Position numbers and translations under genes: made by a program. Shown one piece after another: positions 8,096 through 17,079 of a stretch of DNA of 41,997 nucleotides; positions within the stretch are counted from its first letter, which is position 1; each line of letters starts with the position of its first letter. The stretch covers positions 1-41,997 of the forward strand of contig QFOD01000032.1 in assembly GCA_003241055.1 (NCBI GenBank), in the 5' to 3' direction. The stretch comes from Roseateles depolymerans. Lineage in GTDB: Bacteria > Pseudomonadota > Gammaproteobacteria > Burkholderiales > Burkholderiaceae_C. A model generated the notes under the pieces. It was not told the DNA's origin. It was given only the letters and a program-made list of their open reading frames with translations, and did not search any database.

Positions 8096-9622
8096 TCAGG
8101 CTTCGCGGCGCAGCGCCGGGAACAGGATCACGTCGCGGATGGACGGCGAGTCCGTCAGCAGCATGATCAGGCGGTCGATGCCGATGCCGCAGCCGCCCGT
8201 CGGGGGCATGCCGTATTCCAGCGCGCGGATGAAGTCGGCGTCGAAGAACATGGCCTCGTCGTCGCCGGCCTCCTTGTTGGCCACCTGCGCCTGGAAGCGG
8301 GCGGCCTGATCCTCGGCATCGTTCAGCTCGGAGAAGCCGTTGGCGTACTCGCGGCCGGTGATGAAGAGCTCGAAGCGTTCGGTGATCTTCGGGTCGGTGT
8401 CCGACGCGCGCGCCAGCGGCGACACCTCAACGGGGTAGTCGATGATGAAGGTCGGCTCCCACAGCTTTTCCTCGACCACCGCCTCGAACAGGCCGAACTG
8501 CAGCTCGGCCAGGCTCCAGCGGGCCGGGGCCTGCTCGCCGGCCGCGACGATGCGGGCACGCAGCACCTCGGGGTTGTCGGCCTCGGCCTCGCTCAATCCG
8601 GCGTACTTGATCAGCGAGTCGCGCACCGACACGCGGGCGAAGGGTTGGTCCAGCGCCACGGGCTTGCCGGCGTAGGTCAGCGCGGCGCTGCCGGTGGCGG
8701 CAATCGCGGCATGGCGCAGTACGGCCTCGGTGAAGTCCATGATGTCGTGATGCGTCCAGTAGGCCGCATAGAACTCCATCATCGTGAACTCGGGGTTGTG
8801 GCGGACCGAGATGCCCTCGTTGCGGAAGTTGCGGTTGATCTCGAACACGCGCTCGAAGCCGCCCACCACCAGGCGCTTCAGGTAGAGCTCGGGCGCGATG
8901 CGCAGGAACATCTCCTGGTCCAGCGCGTTGTGGTGGGTGGTGAAGGGCTTGGCGTTCGCGCCACCCGGGATGGGGTGGAGCATGGGCGTCTCGACCTCGA
9001 GGAAGCCGTTGTCCACCATGAAGCCGCGGATCGACGACACCGCCTTGGAGCGCGCTACGAAGCGCTTGCGGGCGTCTTCGTCGGTGATCAGGTCCACATA
9101 GCGCTGGCGGTACTTCTGTTCCTGGTCCGTCATGCCATGGAACTTGTCCGGCAGCGGACGCAGGCTCTTGGTCAGCAGGCGCAGCGTGGTCACCGCCACC
9201 GACAGCTCGCCGGTCTTGGTCTTCATCAGCGTGCCCTCGGCGCCCAGGATGTCGCCCAGGTCCCAGTGCTTGAAGGCGTCGTAGACCTCGGGGCCGACGT
9301 TGTCGATGGTGACGCGCAGCTGGATGCGGCCGGTGGCGTCCTGCAGCGTGCAGAAGCTCGCCTTGCCCATCACCCGCTTGAGCATCATGCGGCCTGCCAC
9401 GCTGACCTTGACGCCCTGCGGCTCCAGTTCCTCGTTGGGCGTTTCGCCGTATTGCGCCTGCAGCGGCGCGGCGCGGTGCTGGGGTTTGAAATCGTTGGGG
9501 AAAGGCACCGCGGTGGCAGCCCGCAGGGCGGCGAGTTTCTCGCGGCGTTCGGCGATCAGCTGGTTGTCGTCGGCCGCGGGCGACGCGGCAGGGGTCGCGG
9601 CAGGAATTTGAGGCTGGGTCAT
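8096..9622 (-). CDS. lysS: Lysyl-tRNA synthetase, class II
   Basis: 508 residues, the normal size. An N-terminal OB-fold anticodon-binding domain (SVAGRMMLKRVMGKASF) precedes the class II catalytic core. Motif 1 lies around VETPMLHPIPGGANAKPF, motif 2 is FRNEGISVRHNPEFTMMEFY and motif 3 is GIGIDRLIMLLTDSPSIRD. It charges tRNA-Lys with lysine in the cytosol. The first 15-20 residues are Ala/Pro-rich and poorly conserved in this family. Two adjacent ATGs exist (9625 and 9622); I list 9622, but either may be used. A start further upstream would run through the inverted repeat at 9641-9660 and is unlikely. The upstream neighbour diverges. Confidence 0.97.
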   Translation of the reverse strand: MTQPQIPAATPAASPAADDNQLIAERREKLAALRAATAVPFPNDFKPQHRAAPLQAQYGETPNEELEPQGVKVSVAGRMMLKRVMGKASFCTLQDATGRIQLRVTIDNVGPEVYDAFKHWDLGDILGAEGTLMKTKTGELSVAVTTLRLLTKSLRPLPDKFHGMTDQEQKYRQRYVDLITDEDARKRFVARSKAVSSIRGFMVDNGFLEVETPMLHPIPGGANAKPFTTHHNALDQEMFLRIAPELYLKRLVVGGFERVFEINRNFRNEGISVRHNPEFTMMEFYAAYWTHHDIMDFTEAVLRHAAIAATGSAALTYAGKPVALDQPFARVSVRDSLIKYAGLSEAEADNPEVLRARIVAAGEQAPARWSLAELQFGLFEAVVEEKLWEPTFIIDYPVEVSPLARASDTDPKITERFELFITGREYANGFSELNDAEDQAARFQAQVANKEAGDDEAMFFDADFIRALEYGMPPTGGCGIGIDRLIMLLTDSPSIRDVILFPALRREA

Positions 9623-9640
9623 CATGGGCCTTGGTGAAGG

Positions 9641-9660
9641 GGCGGATTTTAGAATCCGCC
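9641..9660. repeat. 8-bp inverted repeat in lysS/EPS divergent intergenic region
   Basis: GGCGGATT, TTAG, AATCCGCC form a perfect 8-bp palindrome 19 nt upstream of the lysS start. On the minus strand it contains TAAAAT and on the plus strand TAGAAT, both -10-like. It could be a lysS promoter/operator or, if transcribed, a hairpin in the lysS leader. No T-run supports a terminator. Confidence 0.4.
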
Positions 9661-9791
9661 ACCTCCGAGCCGGCCGTGCGATGTCGCATGGGCCCGACTG
9701 AACGCCATGCCCAACGCCTTTTTCCTGCTGTTTTCTGCCGCGCCCGCAGGTTCGCCGCCACTGGCCACCCCTTTCGCAGGGCGCCGCTGAC

Positions 9792-10346
9792 ATGGCGTTG
9801 TGGCCCTATCGCTTCGAGGCCGCCCTCGCGCGGCTGCGTGCCTGGAGCTGGCGGCTGCGTGGGCTGGACGCCGGCCGCGCGGCGGCCATCCACGCCGGCG
9901 TGCAGCTGCGTTTCGGCCGTGGTGCCGCGCGCCTGGGCGCGCGCAGCGTGCTTTATCGCGGCGTGCGCCTGCTGGCCACTGCCGGTGGCCGTTTCAGCAT
10001 CGGCCACGACAGCCATCTGGCGCCCGACGCCTATGCGTTGATCGCCGGCCAGTCGCTGACGATTGGCAACGACGCCGCCATCGGCCCCGGGCTGATGGTG
10101 TTCTGCGAGTCCAACGACACAGGGGCCGACTCCCTGTTCCGCCTGCAGTACCGGCGTGGGCCGGTGTCCATCGGCCACAACGTCTTCATCGGTGCGCGCG
10201 TGACGCTGCTGCCCGGTGCGGTCATCGAGGACCATGTGGTGGTGGCCGCGCATTCGGTGGTGGCGGGGCGCCTGGCTTCGGGCTGGCTTTATGGCGGTGC
10301 GCCCGCGCGCCCGCTCAAGCCTATCGGGCCGGGAGCCCGCGCATGA
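9792..10346 (+). CDS. Hexapeptide-repeat O-acyltransferase (LbH fold)
   Basis: A 184-residue protein with left-handed beta-helix hexapeptide repeats from about residue 70 (SIGHDSHL, TIGNDAAIGPG, SIGHNVFIGARVTLLPGAVIEDHVVVAAHSV). It ends in the GGAPAR signature of the CysE/LacA/NodL/WbbJ acetyltransferase group. Such enzymes move an acetyl group from acetyl-CoA to a sugar hydroxyl (O-acetylation) or amino group. It opens the long array; ATG 9792 is the first start after the divergent lysS, and its stop overlaps the next start (ATGA). Whether it modifies the finished glycan or a nucleotide sugar is unclear; a PglD-type role would need the N-terminal Rossmann part, which is absent. Confidence 0.85.
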   Translation: MALWPYRFEAALARLRAWSWRLRGLDAGRAAAIHAGVQLRFGRGAARLGARSVLYRGVRLLATAGGRFSIGHDSHLAPDAYALIAGQSLTIGNDAAIGPGLMVFCESNDTGADSLFRLQYRRGPVSIGHNVFIGARVTLLPGAVIEDHVVVAAHSVVAGRLASGWLYGGAPARPLKPIGPGARA

Positions 10347-11578
10347 AGGCGCTGGCCGCCACCGCGCTGCGCTGGATCGACTTCCCCCGCGCGCTCACGC
10401 TGCGCCTGACGCGCGGCGCGGCCTGCGTGGGCAACTTCCGCGCCGCCTTCGCCGCCAGCCTGGGCGTGGCGCCCGAGCGGGTGCAGCTGTTCGGCAGCGG
10501 CCGCGCGGCGCTGCATGCGCTGGTGTCAGGGTTGGCGCTGCCGCCCGACGCGGAGGTGCTGCTGCCGGGCTACACCTGCGCGGTCGTGCCTAACGTCTTC
10601 CTGCACCTGGGCCTGCCGGTGCGCTACGTGGACATCGCGCCGGGTGGCTACAACCCCACGGCTGAGGCCGTGGCCGCGGCCATCTCGCCGCGCACGGCGC
10701 TGGTGCTGCTGCCGCACAACTTCGGCCTGGCGATGGAAGGCCTCGCGGCGCTGCGGGCGCGCTTCCCTGCCGTGGTGTTCGTGGAAGACGCGGCCCATGC
10801 CTGGGGAACCCGGCTGGCCGACGGCTCCATGGTGGGCACGCAGGGCCAGGCGGCCTTCTTCAGCTTCGAATATTCCAAGCCGCTGAGCTGCGGCCTGGGC
10901 GGTGCGCTGGTGCTCAACGACGATGCGCTGCGGGCGCGTCTGCCCGTGCCCGCGCTGCATATGGCGCCAGCTTCTGCCCTGTTCCGGCAAACCCTGACCC
11001 TGGCCTGGCACCGCCTGGTGCAGACACTGCCCGGCCCGGCGCTGGCGCTGCTGCAGGCGCTGCTGCGTGCGCCGTCGCGTCTGCTGGGCCTGGTGGCGGC
11101 CACTCCGGCGGCGGAGCTGACCGGCGTGGCCCAGCCCGACTACCGCCTGGGCCTGGCCCCCTGGTCGGCCGCGCTGGGCGTGGGCCAGGCGCGGCGCGCG
11201 GCCGGGCTGTGGGCGCTGCGCCAGGCGCAGTGCCGTGTTTACGACGATGTGTTGGCGGGCACGGCCTGGCAGCGGCCGCCGCGCGCACCGGGCGATGTGC
11301 TGGTGCGCTATCCGGTACGTCTGCCGGCCGGCGTCGACCGCGAGGCCGTGCGCGCCGCGCTGGCCCGCGCAGGGCTCTTGATGGGCGAGTGGTTTGACGA
11401 CGTGGTGCACCCGCGTGGCAGCTACCGCCACGGCTACACGGCGGGCGACTGCCCGGTGGGCGAAGCCACGGCAGCCTGCGTCATCAATCTGCCGCTGGGC
11501 CTGCATGCGCGGCTGAGTGGCGCGCAGCGCCGCGCGCTGCGCGCGATCGCGCTGGCCCATGGCGGGGCGGCCGCGTGA
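10343..11578 (+). CDS. DegT/DnrJ/EryC1-type PLP aminotransferase, diverged
   Basis: A 411-residue fold-type I PLP protein. The cofactor aspartate is in EDAAHAWGT (D149) and the Schiff-base lysine is K179 in FEYSKPLSCGLGGAL, where most family members have NKxxxxGEGG. The block LLPGYTCAVVPNVFLHLGLP fits the DegT substrate loop. Family members transaminate ketosugars on nucleotide carriers, but this sequence departs from typical sugar aminotransferases and has a long insert between about 210 and 270 with several Leu/Ala-rich helices. The substrate is therefore open; an amino-sugar step for the glycan made by its neighbours is the simplest idea. ATG 10343 overlaps the acyltransferase stop and its TGA overlaps the GTG of the next gene. 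Confidence 0.8.
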   Translation: MKALAATALRWIDFPRALTLRLTRGAACVGNFRAAFAASLGVAPERVQLFGSGRAALHALVSGLALPPDAEVLLPGYTCAVVPNVFLHLGLPVRYVDIAPGGYNPTAEAVAAAISPRTALVLLPHNFGLAMEGLAALRARFPAVVFVEDAAHAWGTRLADGSMVGTQGQAAFFSFEYSKPLSCGLGGALVLNDDALRARLPVPALHMAPASALFRQTLTLAWHRLVQTLPGPALALLQALLRAPSRLLGLVAATPAAELTGVAQPDYRLGLAPWSAALGVGQARRAAGLWALRQAQCRVYDDVLAGTAWQRPPRAPGDVLVRYPVRLPAGVDREAVRAALARAGLLMGEWFDDVVHPRGSYRHGYTAGDCPVGEATAACVINLPLGLHARLSGAQRRALRAIALAHGGAAA

Positions 11579-12846
11579 GCCTGCGCCAACGCTTTGCGCA
11601 GCTGGCGGCGGCCTCGGCGGTGAGCCAGGCCCTGCCCATGCTGATGGCACCGTTGCTGACCCGGGCCTTTGGCGCCCAGGCCCTGGGCCAGTGGGCCTGG
11701 TTTGCGGCGGTGGCGGCCAGCGTGGCCACGGTGGCCAATCTGCGCTACGAGTACGCGGTGCCGCTGCCGCGTCGGCGTGTGGAGGCCGGCCTGGTGCTGG
11801 CGCTGGCATTGGGCCTGAGCCTGCTGGTGGCCTTGCTGGCCGGTGTGGGGGCGGCGCTGGCGCCGCTGCTGCCAGGCGCGCAGCGCTGGGGCCAGCTGGC
11901 CTGGCTGCAGGCCTGGGCACCGGCGCTGGCCGGCGTGGTGCTGTTGTGCGGGTTGCAGCAAGGCCTGACCCTGTGGGCCAACCGCCACGGGCGCTTTGCC
12001 GTGATCGCGCAATCGCGGGTGCTGCAGCAGGCGCTGCTGGCGCTGGCCCAGCTGGCTGCCTGGGGCCTGGGCTGGCTGAGCGCCGGGGCGCTGGTGGCAG
12101 CGCAGCTGCTGTCCGGCCTGGCCGCACCGCTGTGGCTGGCGCTGCGCGGCGAGCCCTTTGCCGCCCGTGCGGCGCGCAGCCCGGCGGCCGCGCAGCGGCG
12201 CTGGCGGAGGCTGCGCGCGCTGGCGCGGTGCTACCGGCTGTTTCCGCTGGTCAACAGCCCGCATGCCTTCGTGAACAGCCTGCAGGAAGCACTGGCGCTG
12301 TCGCTGATTGCTGCCCATGCGGGCGCGGCGGCGGCGGGCTTTTATGCGGTCAGCGTGCGCCTGGTGAAGGCGCCGGCCAGTCTGGTGGGCGGCGCGCTGT
12401 CGGAGGCGCTGCTGTCCACGCTGGCGCAGGACTGGCGCGAAGGCCGCAGCCTGCGCCCGACGCTGGCGCGCGCCATGCGCCTGCTGCTGGCGCCGGCGCT
12501 GGGCGGCGCGCTGCTGCTGGCCGTGGTGGGGCCGGCGCTGTTCGAGGCGGTGCTGGGTGCAGGCTGGCGCGAGGCCGGCGAGTACGCGCGCTGGATGGCG
12601 CCCTACGTGGCCGCGCATTTCATCGCGGCGCCGCTGACGGTGGCGCCCATGGTCACGCAGCGCCAGACCGGCGCGCTGGCCTTCAGTCTTGTGGGTAATG
12701 CGCTGTATGTGCTGGCACTGGCGCTGCTGCTGGGCGCGGGGCGGCCGGTGACCGAGGCGCTGGGCGCGATCTCGGTGCTGATGCCCTTGTACTTCGCCGC
12801 CTACCTGGCATGGTTGTACCGCGGCGCGGTGCCGCCGCGGGCCTGA
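11575..12846 (+). CDS. Wzx-type oligosaccharide flippase
   Basis: A 423-residue, almost wholly hydrophobic protein with about twelve predicted membrane segments. It begins SAVSQALPMLMAPLLTRAFG, the usual opening of MATE/MOP-superfamily polysaccharide exporters (…P.l.rl…). Wzx proteins turn undecaprenyl-diphosphate-linked repeat units from the cytoplasmic to the periplasmic side of the inner membrane. The start is GTG 11575, overlapping the upstream TGA by three bases. No polymerase gene lies in this first cluster. Confidence 0.87.
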   Translation: MSLRQRFAQLAAASAVSQALPMLMAPLLTRAFGAQALGQWAWFAAVAASVATVANLRYEYAVPLPRRRVEAGLVLALALGLSLLVALLAGVGAALAPLLPGAQRWGQLAWLQAWAPALAGVVLLCGLQQGLTLWANRHGRFAVIAQSRVLQQALLALAQLAAWGLGWLSAGALVAAQLLSGLAAPLWLALRGEPFAARAARSPAAAQRRWRRLRALARCYRLFPLVNSPHAFVNSLQEALALSLIAAHAGAAAAGFYAVSVRLVKAPASLVGGALSEALLSTLAQDWREGRSLRPTLARAMRLLLAPALGGALLLAVVGPALFEAVLGAGWREAGEYARWMAPYVAAHFIAAPLTVAPMVTQRQTGALAFSLVGNALYVLALALLLGAGRPVTEALGAISVLMPLYFAAYLAWLYRGAVPPRA

Positions 12847-12852
12847 TGTTCC

Positions 12853-12859
12853 TGAGGAG
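12853..12859 (+). promoter_or_regulatory. Shine-Dalgarno deciding the TTG start at 12868
   Basis: TGAGGAG sits 8 nt before TTG 12868. No ATG or GTG nearby gives the conserved N-terminus KLVLIGDGESPH, so this site fixes the rare start codon. Confidence 0.7.
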
Positions 12860-12867
12860 ATCCTGAG

Positions 12868-13947
12868 TTGAAACTGGTGCTGATCGGCGATGGCGAGAGC
12901 CCGCACCTGCTGAAGTGGGCGCGGCAGCTGGCGCCGCGGGTGCGGCTGTATGCCGTGTCCTCGCGCGGCTTTGCGCCCGGCTGGGAACTGCTGCTGCCGG
13001 ACGCCAACCGCCTGGCGCTGAACACCGCGCCCGACCATGGCGGCGGCAACGTGGCGCTGCTGAAACAACTGCCCAAGGTCGGCGCCTGGCTGGCCGAGGT
13101 GGATGCCGACTGGCTGCACGCCCACTACCTCACGTCCCACGGCACGCTGGCCTGGGCCGCGCGCACCGGCTGGCGGCTGCGCGCGCGCATCGCGGGCTCG
13201 GCCTGGGGCAGCGACATCCTGGTGACGCCGCAGCGCGGCGCGGCCTGGCGCTGGCTCACGCGCAAGGTGCTGGGCGCCTGCGCGGTGACGACGTCCGACT
13301 CCGAGTTCATGGCCGGCCGCATGCGCGAGCTGGGCGCGTCCGAGGTGCTGGTGTTCCCGTTCGGACTGGAGTCCCTGCCGCGCCAGAACGTGAAGAAGAC
13401 GCCCTGGCTGTGCTTTGCGAACCGGGGCCTGGAGCCCGTCTATCGGCCGCAGCGCGTGATCGAGGCCTTTGCGCAGATTGCGGCGGCCCGGCCCGAGGCG
13501 CGGCTGGTGGTGGCCAACGACGGCTCGCTGCGCGCCGCGCTGGAGGCCGACGTGGCCGCGCGGGGGCTGGCCCAGCGGGTCAGCTTCTTGGGCCGGCTGG
13601 ACGCCCAGGCGCAGGCGTCGCACTACGCCCGCGCGGCCTGGTTTCTGAGCCTGCCCGAAAGCGACTCGGTGTCGGTGTCGGTGCTGGAAGCGATGGCCCA
13701 TGCGGGCGTGCCGCTGCTGTCGGACCTGCCGGCCAACCGCGAGCTGATCGGCGATTCCGCGCGCGGCCTCATTGTGGGCGACAGCGATGCAGCGCTGGCC
13801 GACCTGCCGGCCCGCATGGCCGCGCTGGACGCCGAGCGGCTGGGCACGGGCAACCGCGAGTGGGTGTCTCGCCACGGCCTGTTCGAGCCGGGCGTGCAAC
13901 GCTTCCTGACCCGGCTGCGTGAGCTGGACGACGCGGGGCGCGCATGA
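12868..13947 (+). CDS. Glycosyltransferase family 4-like
   Basis: A 359-residue GT-B glycosyltransferase. The N-terminal Rossmann domain opens KLVLIGDGESPHLLKWARQL and includes DWLHAHYLTSHGTLAW and AGSAWGSDILVTP, a motif seen in GT4 enzymes that keep a G-S/T-D-hinge. The C-terminal donor domain has the acidic ESDSVSVSVLEAMAHAGVPL block, matching the GT4 E-x7-E pattern. It should add a sugar from a nucleotide donor to the lipid-linked glycan at the inner membrane. The start is TTG with a good Shine-Dalgarno, and its stop overlaps the next ATG. Donor and acceptor cannot be read from sequence. Confidence 0.85.
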   Translation: MKLVLIGDGESPHLLKWARQLAPRVRLYAVSSRGFAPGWELLLPDANRLALNTAPDHGGGNVALLKQLPKVGAWLAEVDADWLHAHYLTSHGTLAWAARTGWRLRARIAGSAWGSDILVTPQRGAAWRWLTRKVLGACAVTTSDSEFMAGRMRELGASEVLVFPFGLESLPRQNVKKTPWLCFANRGLEPVYRPQRVIEAFAQIAAARPEARLVVANDGSLRAALEADVAARGLAQRVSFLGRLDAQAQASHYARAAWFLSLPESDSVSVSVLEAMAHAGVPLLSDLPANRELIGDSARGLIVGDSDAALADLPARMAALDAERLGTGNREWVSRHGLFEPGVQRFLTRLRELDDAGRA

Positions 13948-15170
13948 AGATCCTGCTGGTCAACCACTACGCGGGTTCGCCGCGTCACGGCATGGAGTTC
14001 CGGCCCTTCTACCTGGCCCGCGAGTGGGTGAGGGCAGGGCATGAGGTGCTGATCGTGGGGGCGTCGTACTCGCATGTGCGGGCGGTGCAGCCCGAGGTGC
14101 CGGGTCATGCTACCGAGGAGCTGATCGACGGCGTGCGCTACCGCTGGCTGCCCACGCCGCGCTATGGCGGCAACGGCGTGGGCCGGCTGCGCAACATCCT
14201 GTCGTTTCTGCGCCAGCTGCGCGCCGATGCCTGGCGGCTGACGCGCGAGTTCCGCCCGGACGCGGTGATCGCGTCCAGCACCTACCCGATGGATGTGTGG
14301 GTGGCGCGGCGGCTGGCTCGTTTGGCCCGGGCCAAGTTGGTCTACGAGGTGCACGACCTGTGGCCGCTGTCGTTGATCGAGCTGTCGGGCATGTCGCCGC
14401 GTCACCCCTTTGCGCTGATGTGCCAGAAGGCCGAGAACGATGCCTACCGGGACGCGGACCGGGTCGTCTCCATGCTGCCCAAGGTGCAGCAGCACATGGC
14501 CGCGCACGGGCTGGACCTGGCCAAGCTGCACATCGTGCCCAATGGCTTCTCGCCGGAGGAATGGTCGGGTGAGGGCGCGCCGCTGGGGGCGGAGCTTGCG
14601 GCCCATCTGCAGGCCGAGCGCGCGGCCGGCCGCGTGGTGGTGGGCTATGCGGGTTCCATGGGCGCGCCCAATGCGCTGGATGTGCTGCTGGATGCGGCCC
14701 AGCAGTTGAAGGGCGAGGGCTTGAGCTTCGTGCTGGTGGGCAGCGGCCACGAGGCCGCGCGGCTGGCCGAGCGGGCGCGCAGCGAGGGACTGGAGCGGGT
14801 GCGCTTCTTCCCGCCCATCCCCAAGGTGCAGATCCCCACGCTGCTGCGGCACTTCGACATCGCCTACATCGGCTGGCAGCGCACGCCCATCTACCGCTTC
14901 GGCATCGCGCCCAACAAGCTGATCGACTACCTGATGGCCGAGCGCGCGGTGCTGCATTCGGTGGAGGCCGGCAACGACCCGGTGGCCGAGGCCGGTGCCG
15001 GCCTGACTGTGGCGCCGGAAGACCCCGCCGCCGTGGCGGCCGGCCTGCGCCAGCTTGCCGCGCTCAGCCCCGCGCAGCGGGCCGAGATGGGCGCGCGCGG
15101 CCGGGCCTACGCGCTGGCTCACCATGCCTACCCGGTGCTGGCGGCCCGCTTCATCCAGGCGCTGCAATGA
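13944..15170 (+). CDS. Glycosyltransferase family 4 (WbuB-like)
   Basis: A 408-residue GT-B enzyme. The N-terminus MKILLVNHYAGSPRHGMEFR and the segment VYEVHDLWPLSLIELSGM are typical of the GT4 branch that includes WbuB/WbnK-type transferases. The donor domain has VGYAGSMGAPNALDVLLDA and YRFGIAPNKLIDYLMAERAV, the UDP-sugar-binding helix region. It adds a sugar to an undecaprenyl-linked acceptor on the cytoplasmic face. It overlaps its neighbours by 4 nt on both sides (ATGA). UDP-N-acetyl sugars are frequent donors in this branch, which would fit the bacillosamine-like pathway downstream, but that is inference. Confidence 0.88.
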   Translation: MKILLVNHYAGSPRHGMEFRPFYLAREWVRAGHEVLIVGASYSHVRAVQPEVPGHATEELIDGVRYRWLPTPRYGGNGVGRLRNILSFLRQLRADAWRLTREFRPDAVIASSTYPMDVWVARRLARLARAKLVYEVHDLWPLSLIELSGMSPRHPFALMCQKAENDAYRDADRVVSMLPKVQQHMAAHGLDLAKLHIVPNGFSPEEWSGEGAPLGAELAAHLQAERAAGRVVVGYAGSMGAPNALDVLLDAAQQLKGEGLSFVLVGSGHEAARLAERARSEGLERVRFFPPIPKVQIPTLLRHFDIAYIGWQRTPIYRFGIAPNKLIDYLMAERAVLHSVEAGNDPVAEAGAGLTVAPEDPAAVAAGLRQLAALSPAQRAEMGARGRAYALAHHAYPVLAARFIQALQ

Positions 15171-15868
15171 CGAACGAGCTCGACGCGATTGCCGCCCGCT
15201 ACGCGCGTCGAGCCGGGCGCGGCGAGGCCGACCGCTACAGCCTGCTGCGCCCCGAGGTCTGGCAGATCTGGCAGGAGCGCGAGCGCGCGCTGCTGCACCT
15301 GCTGGCCCGCCGCCCGGGCCGCCCGGCCGACTGGCGGGCCACCGAGGTGGGCTGCGGCGCCGGCGGCAATCTGCTGGACCTGCTGCGCCTGGGCCTGGCG
15401 CCCGACCACCTCAGCGGCATCGAGCTGCTGCCCGAGCGCCTGGCGCTGGCCCGCGCGGCCCTGCCCGAGCGCGTGACGCTGCTGGGTGGCGACGCCAGCC
15501 AGGCCCCCATCGCGCCGGCCAGCCAGGATCTGGTGCTGCAGTCCACCGTGTTCTCGTCCATCCTGGACGACGAGCTGCAGCAGCGCGTGGCGGCGGCGAT
15601 GTGGGCCTGGCTCAAGCCTGGCGGCGCGGTGCTGTGGTACGACTTCGTCGTCAACAACCCCCGAAACCCGGACGTGCGCGGCGTGCCGCTGGCGCGCGTC
15701 CGTGCGCTGTTCCCGCAAGGCCGGCTGCAGGCCCGGCGCGTGACGCTGGCGCCGCCGCTGGCCCGCATGGTGTGCCACGTGCACCCGGCGCTCTACACGC
15801 TCTTCAACGCGCTGCCGCTGCTGCGCACCCACCGCCTGGTGCTGATCACCAAGCTGGACGCGCGCTGA
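15167..15868 (+). CDS. Class I SAM-dependent methyltransferase
   Basis: A 233-residue protein with Rossmann motif I EVGCGAGGNLLDLL (about residues 59-72), an acidic ribose-binding residue in GIELLPERL, motif II around LLGGDASQAPI and motif post-I/III LKPGGAVLWYDFVVNN. It transfers a methyl group from S-adenosylmethionine. Position within a glycan cluster suggests methylation of a sugar or the lipid-linked chain end. ATG 15167 overlaps the upstream stop by 4 nt. The conserved NNPRNPDVRG stretch after motif III is shared with methyltransferases I associate with polysaccharide loci, but no substrate can be assigned. Confidence 0.85.
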   Translation: MTNELDAIAARYARRAGRGEADRYSLLRPEVWQIWQERERALLHLLARRPGRPADWRATEVGCGAGGNLLDLLRLGLAPDHLSGIELLPERLALARAALPERVTLLGGDASQAPIAPASQDLVLQSTVFSSILDDELQQRVAAAMWAWLKPGGAVLWYDFVVNNPRNPDVRGVPLARVRALFPQGRLQARRVTLAPPLARMVCHVHPALYTLFNALPLLRTHRLVLITKLDAR

Positions 15869-15893
15869 GCGTCCATGCCCGAAAATCCCGAAG

Positions 15894-17060
15894 ATGACTG
15901 CCCCCGAGCTTCCCTTTCTTCCCTTTGCCCTGCCCCAGATTGGCGACGACGAGATCGCCGAGGTGGTGGACACGCTCAAGAGCGGCTGGGTGACCACCGG
16001 CCCCAAGGCCAAGCGCTTCGAGGCGGCGTTCGCCGAGTTCCTGGGCGACCCACAGATCGAGTGCATCGCGGTGAACTCCGCCACCGCCGGCCTGCACCTG
16101 GCGCTGGAGGCCATAGGCATAGGCCCGGGCGACGAGGTCATCACCACCACCCACACCTTCACCGCCACCGCCGAGGTGGTGCGCTATCTGGGCGCCGACG
16201 TGAAGCTGGTGGACATGGACCCGGCGACGATGAACATCGACCTGGCCGCCATCGAGGCCGCGATCACGCCGCGCACCCGCGCCATCATCCCGGTGCACTA
16301 CGCCGGACTGGCCGTCGACATGCTGGCGGTGCTGGACATCGCCCGCAGGCATGGCCTGCGCGTGGTGGAGGACGCGGCCCATGCGCTGCCCACCACGCTG
16401 GAGAAGGAGCTGATAGGCACGCTGGGCAGCGATGCCACGGTGTTCAGCTTCTATGCCAACAAGACCATGACCACCGGCGAGGGCGGCATGCTGGTGACGC
16501 GCAATGCCGAGCTGGCCAAGCGCGCCCGCGTGATGCGCCTGCACGGCATGAGCCGCGACGCCTTCGACCGCTTCACCGCCAAGGTGCCCAGCTGGTACTA
16601 CGAGATCGTCGCGCCGGGCTTCAAGTACAACCTTACCGACATCGCCGCCGCGCTGGGCCTGCACCAGCTCAAGCGCCTGCCGGCCTTCCAGGCGCGGCGC
16701 GAGCAGATCGCGCAGCGCTACTTCGATGCGTTTGCGGATCTGCCATTGATCCTGCCGCCCGATGCACCCGAGGGCGACACGCACAGCTGGCACCTCTTCG
16801 TGCTGCGCCTGGCGGACGACGCCGGCCTCACGCGCGACGAGTTCATCGAGGGCATGTATGCAGCCGGCATAGGCTGCAGCGTGCACTATGTGCCGCTGCA
16901 CCTGCACCCCTACTGGCGCGACCGCTACGGCCTCACGCCCGAGATGTTCCCGCACTCGCAAAAAGCCTACGAGCGCAGCGTCAGCATCCCGCTCTACACC
17001 GCGATGAGCGATGCCGACGTGGAGCGCGTGATCGCCGCGGTGCGCGGCCTGCTGGCTTGA
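15894..17060 (+). CDS. DegT/DnrJ/EryC1 nucleotide-sugar aminotransferase (PglE/ArnB-like)
   Basis: A 388-residue PLP enzyme with all canonical marks: substrate loop GWVTTGPKAKRFEAAF, phosphate-binding NSATAGLHLAL, cofactor Asp in VEDAAHALPT, and Schiff-base K190 in FYANKTMTTGEGGML. Such enzymes install an amino group from glutamate on a 4-keto nucleotide sugar. The next two genes encode a PglC-like transferase and a PglF/WbpM-like 4,6-dehydratase, so the likely substrate is the UDP-4-keto-6-deoxy-HexNAc made by the latter, giving a UDP-4-amino-4,6-dideoxy-HexNAc. An ArnB-like reaction is the alternative. ATG 15894 follows the methyltransferase by 25 nt, the largest gap in the array. Confidence 0.92.
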   Translation: MTAPELPFLPFALPQIGDDEIAEVVDTLKSGWVTTGPKAKRFEAAFAEFLGDPQIECIAVNSATAGLHLALEAIGIGPGDEVITTTHTFTATAEVVRYLGADVKLVDMDPATMNIDLAAIEAAITPRTRAIIPVHYAGLAVDMLAVLDIARRHGLRVVEDAAHALPTTLEKELIGTLGSDATVFSFYANKTMTTGEGGMLVTRNAELAKRARVMRLHGMSRDAFDRFTAKVPSWYYEIVAPGFKYNLTDIAAALGLHQLKRLPAFQARREQIAQRYFDAFADLPLILPPDAPEGDTHSWHLFVLRLADDAGLTRDEFIEGMYAAGIGCSVHYVPLHLHPYWRDRYGLTPEMFPHSQKAYERSVSIPLYTAMSDADVERVIAAVRGLLA

Positions 17061-17079
17061 ACCTGCGGGCCTGAACACC

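Noticed and set aside
11434..13899. A very long open frame (821 codons) on the minus strand opposite the flippase and glycosyltransferase genes.
   Set aside because: Composed almost wholly of Arg, Gln, His, Ala and Gly with no motif; a by-product of the high-GC plus-strand genes.
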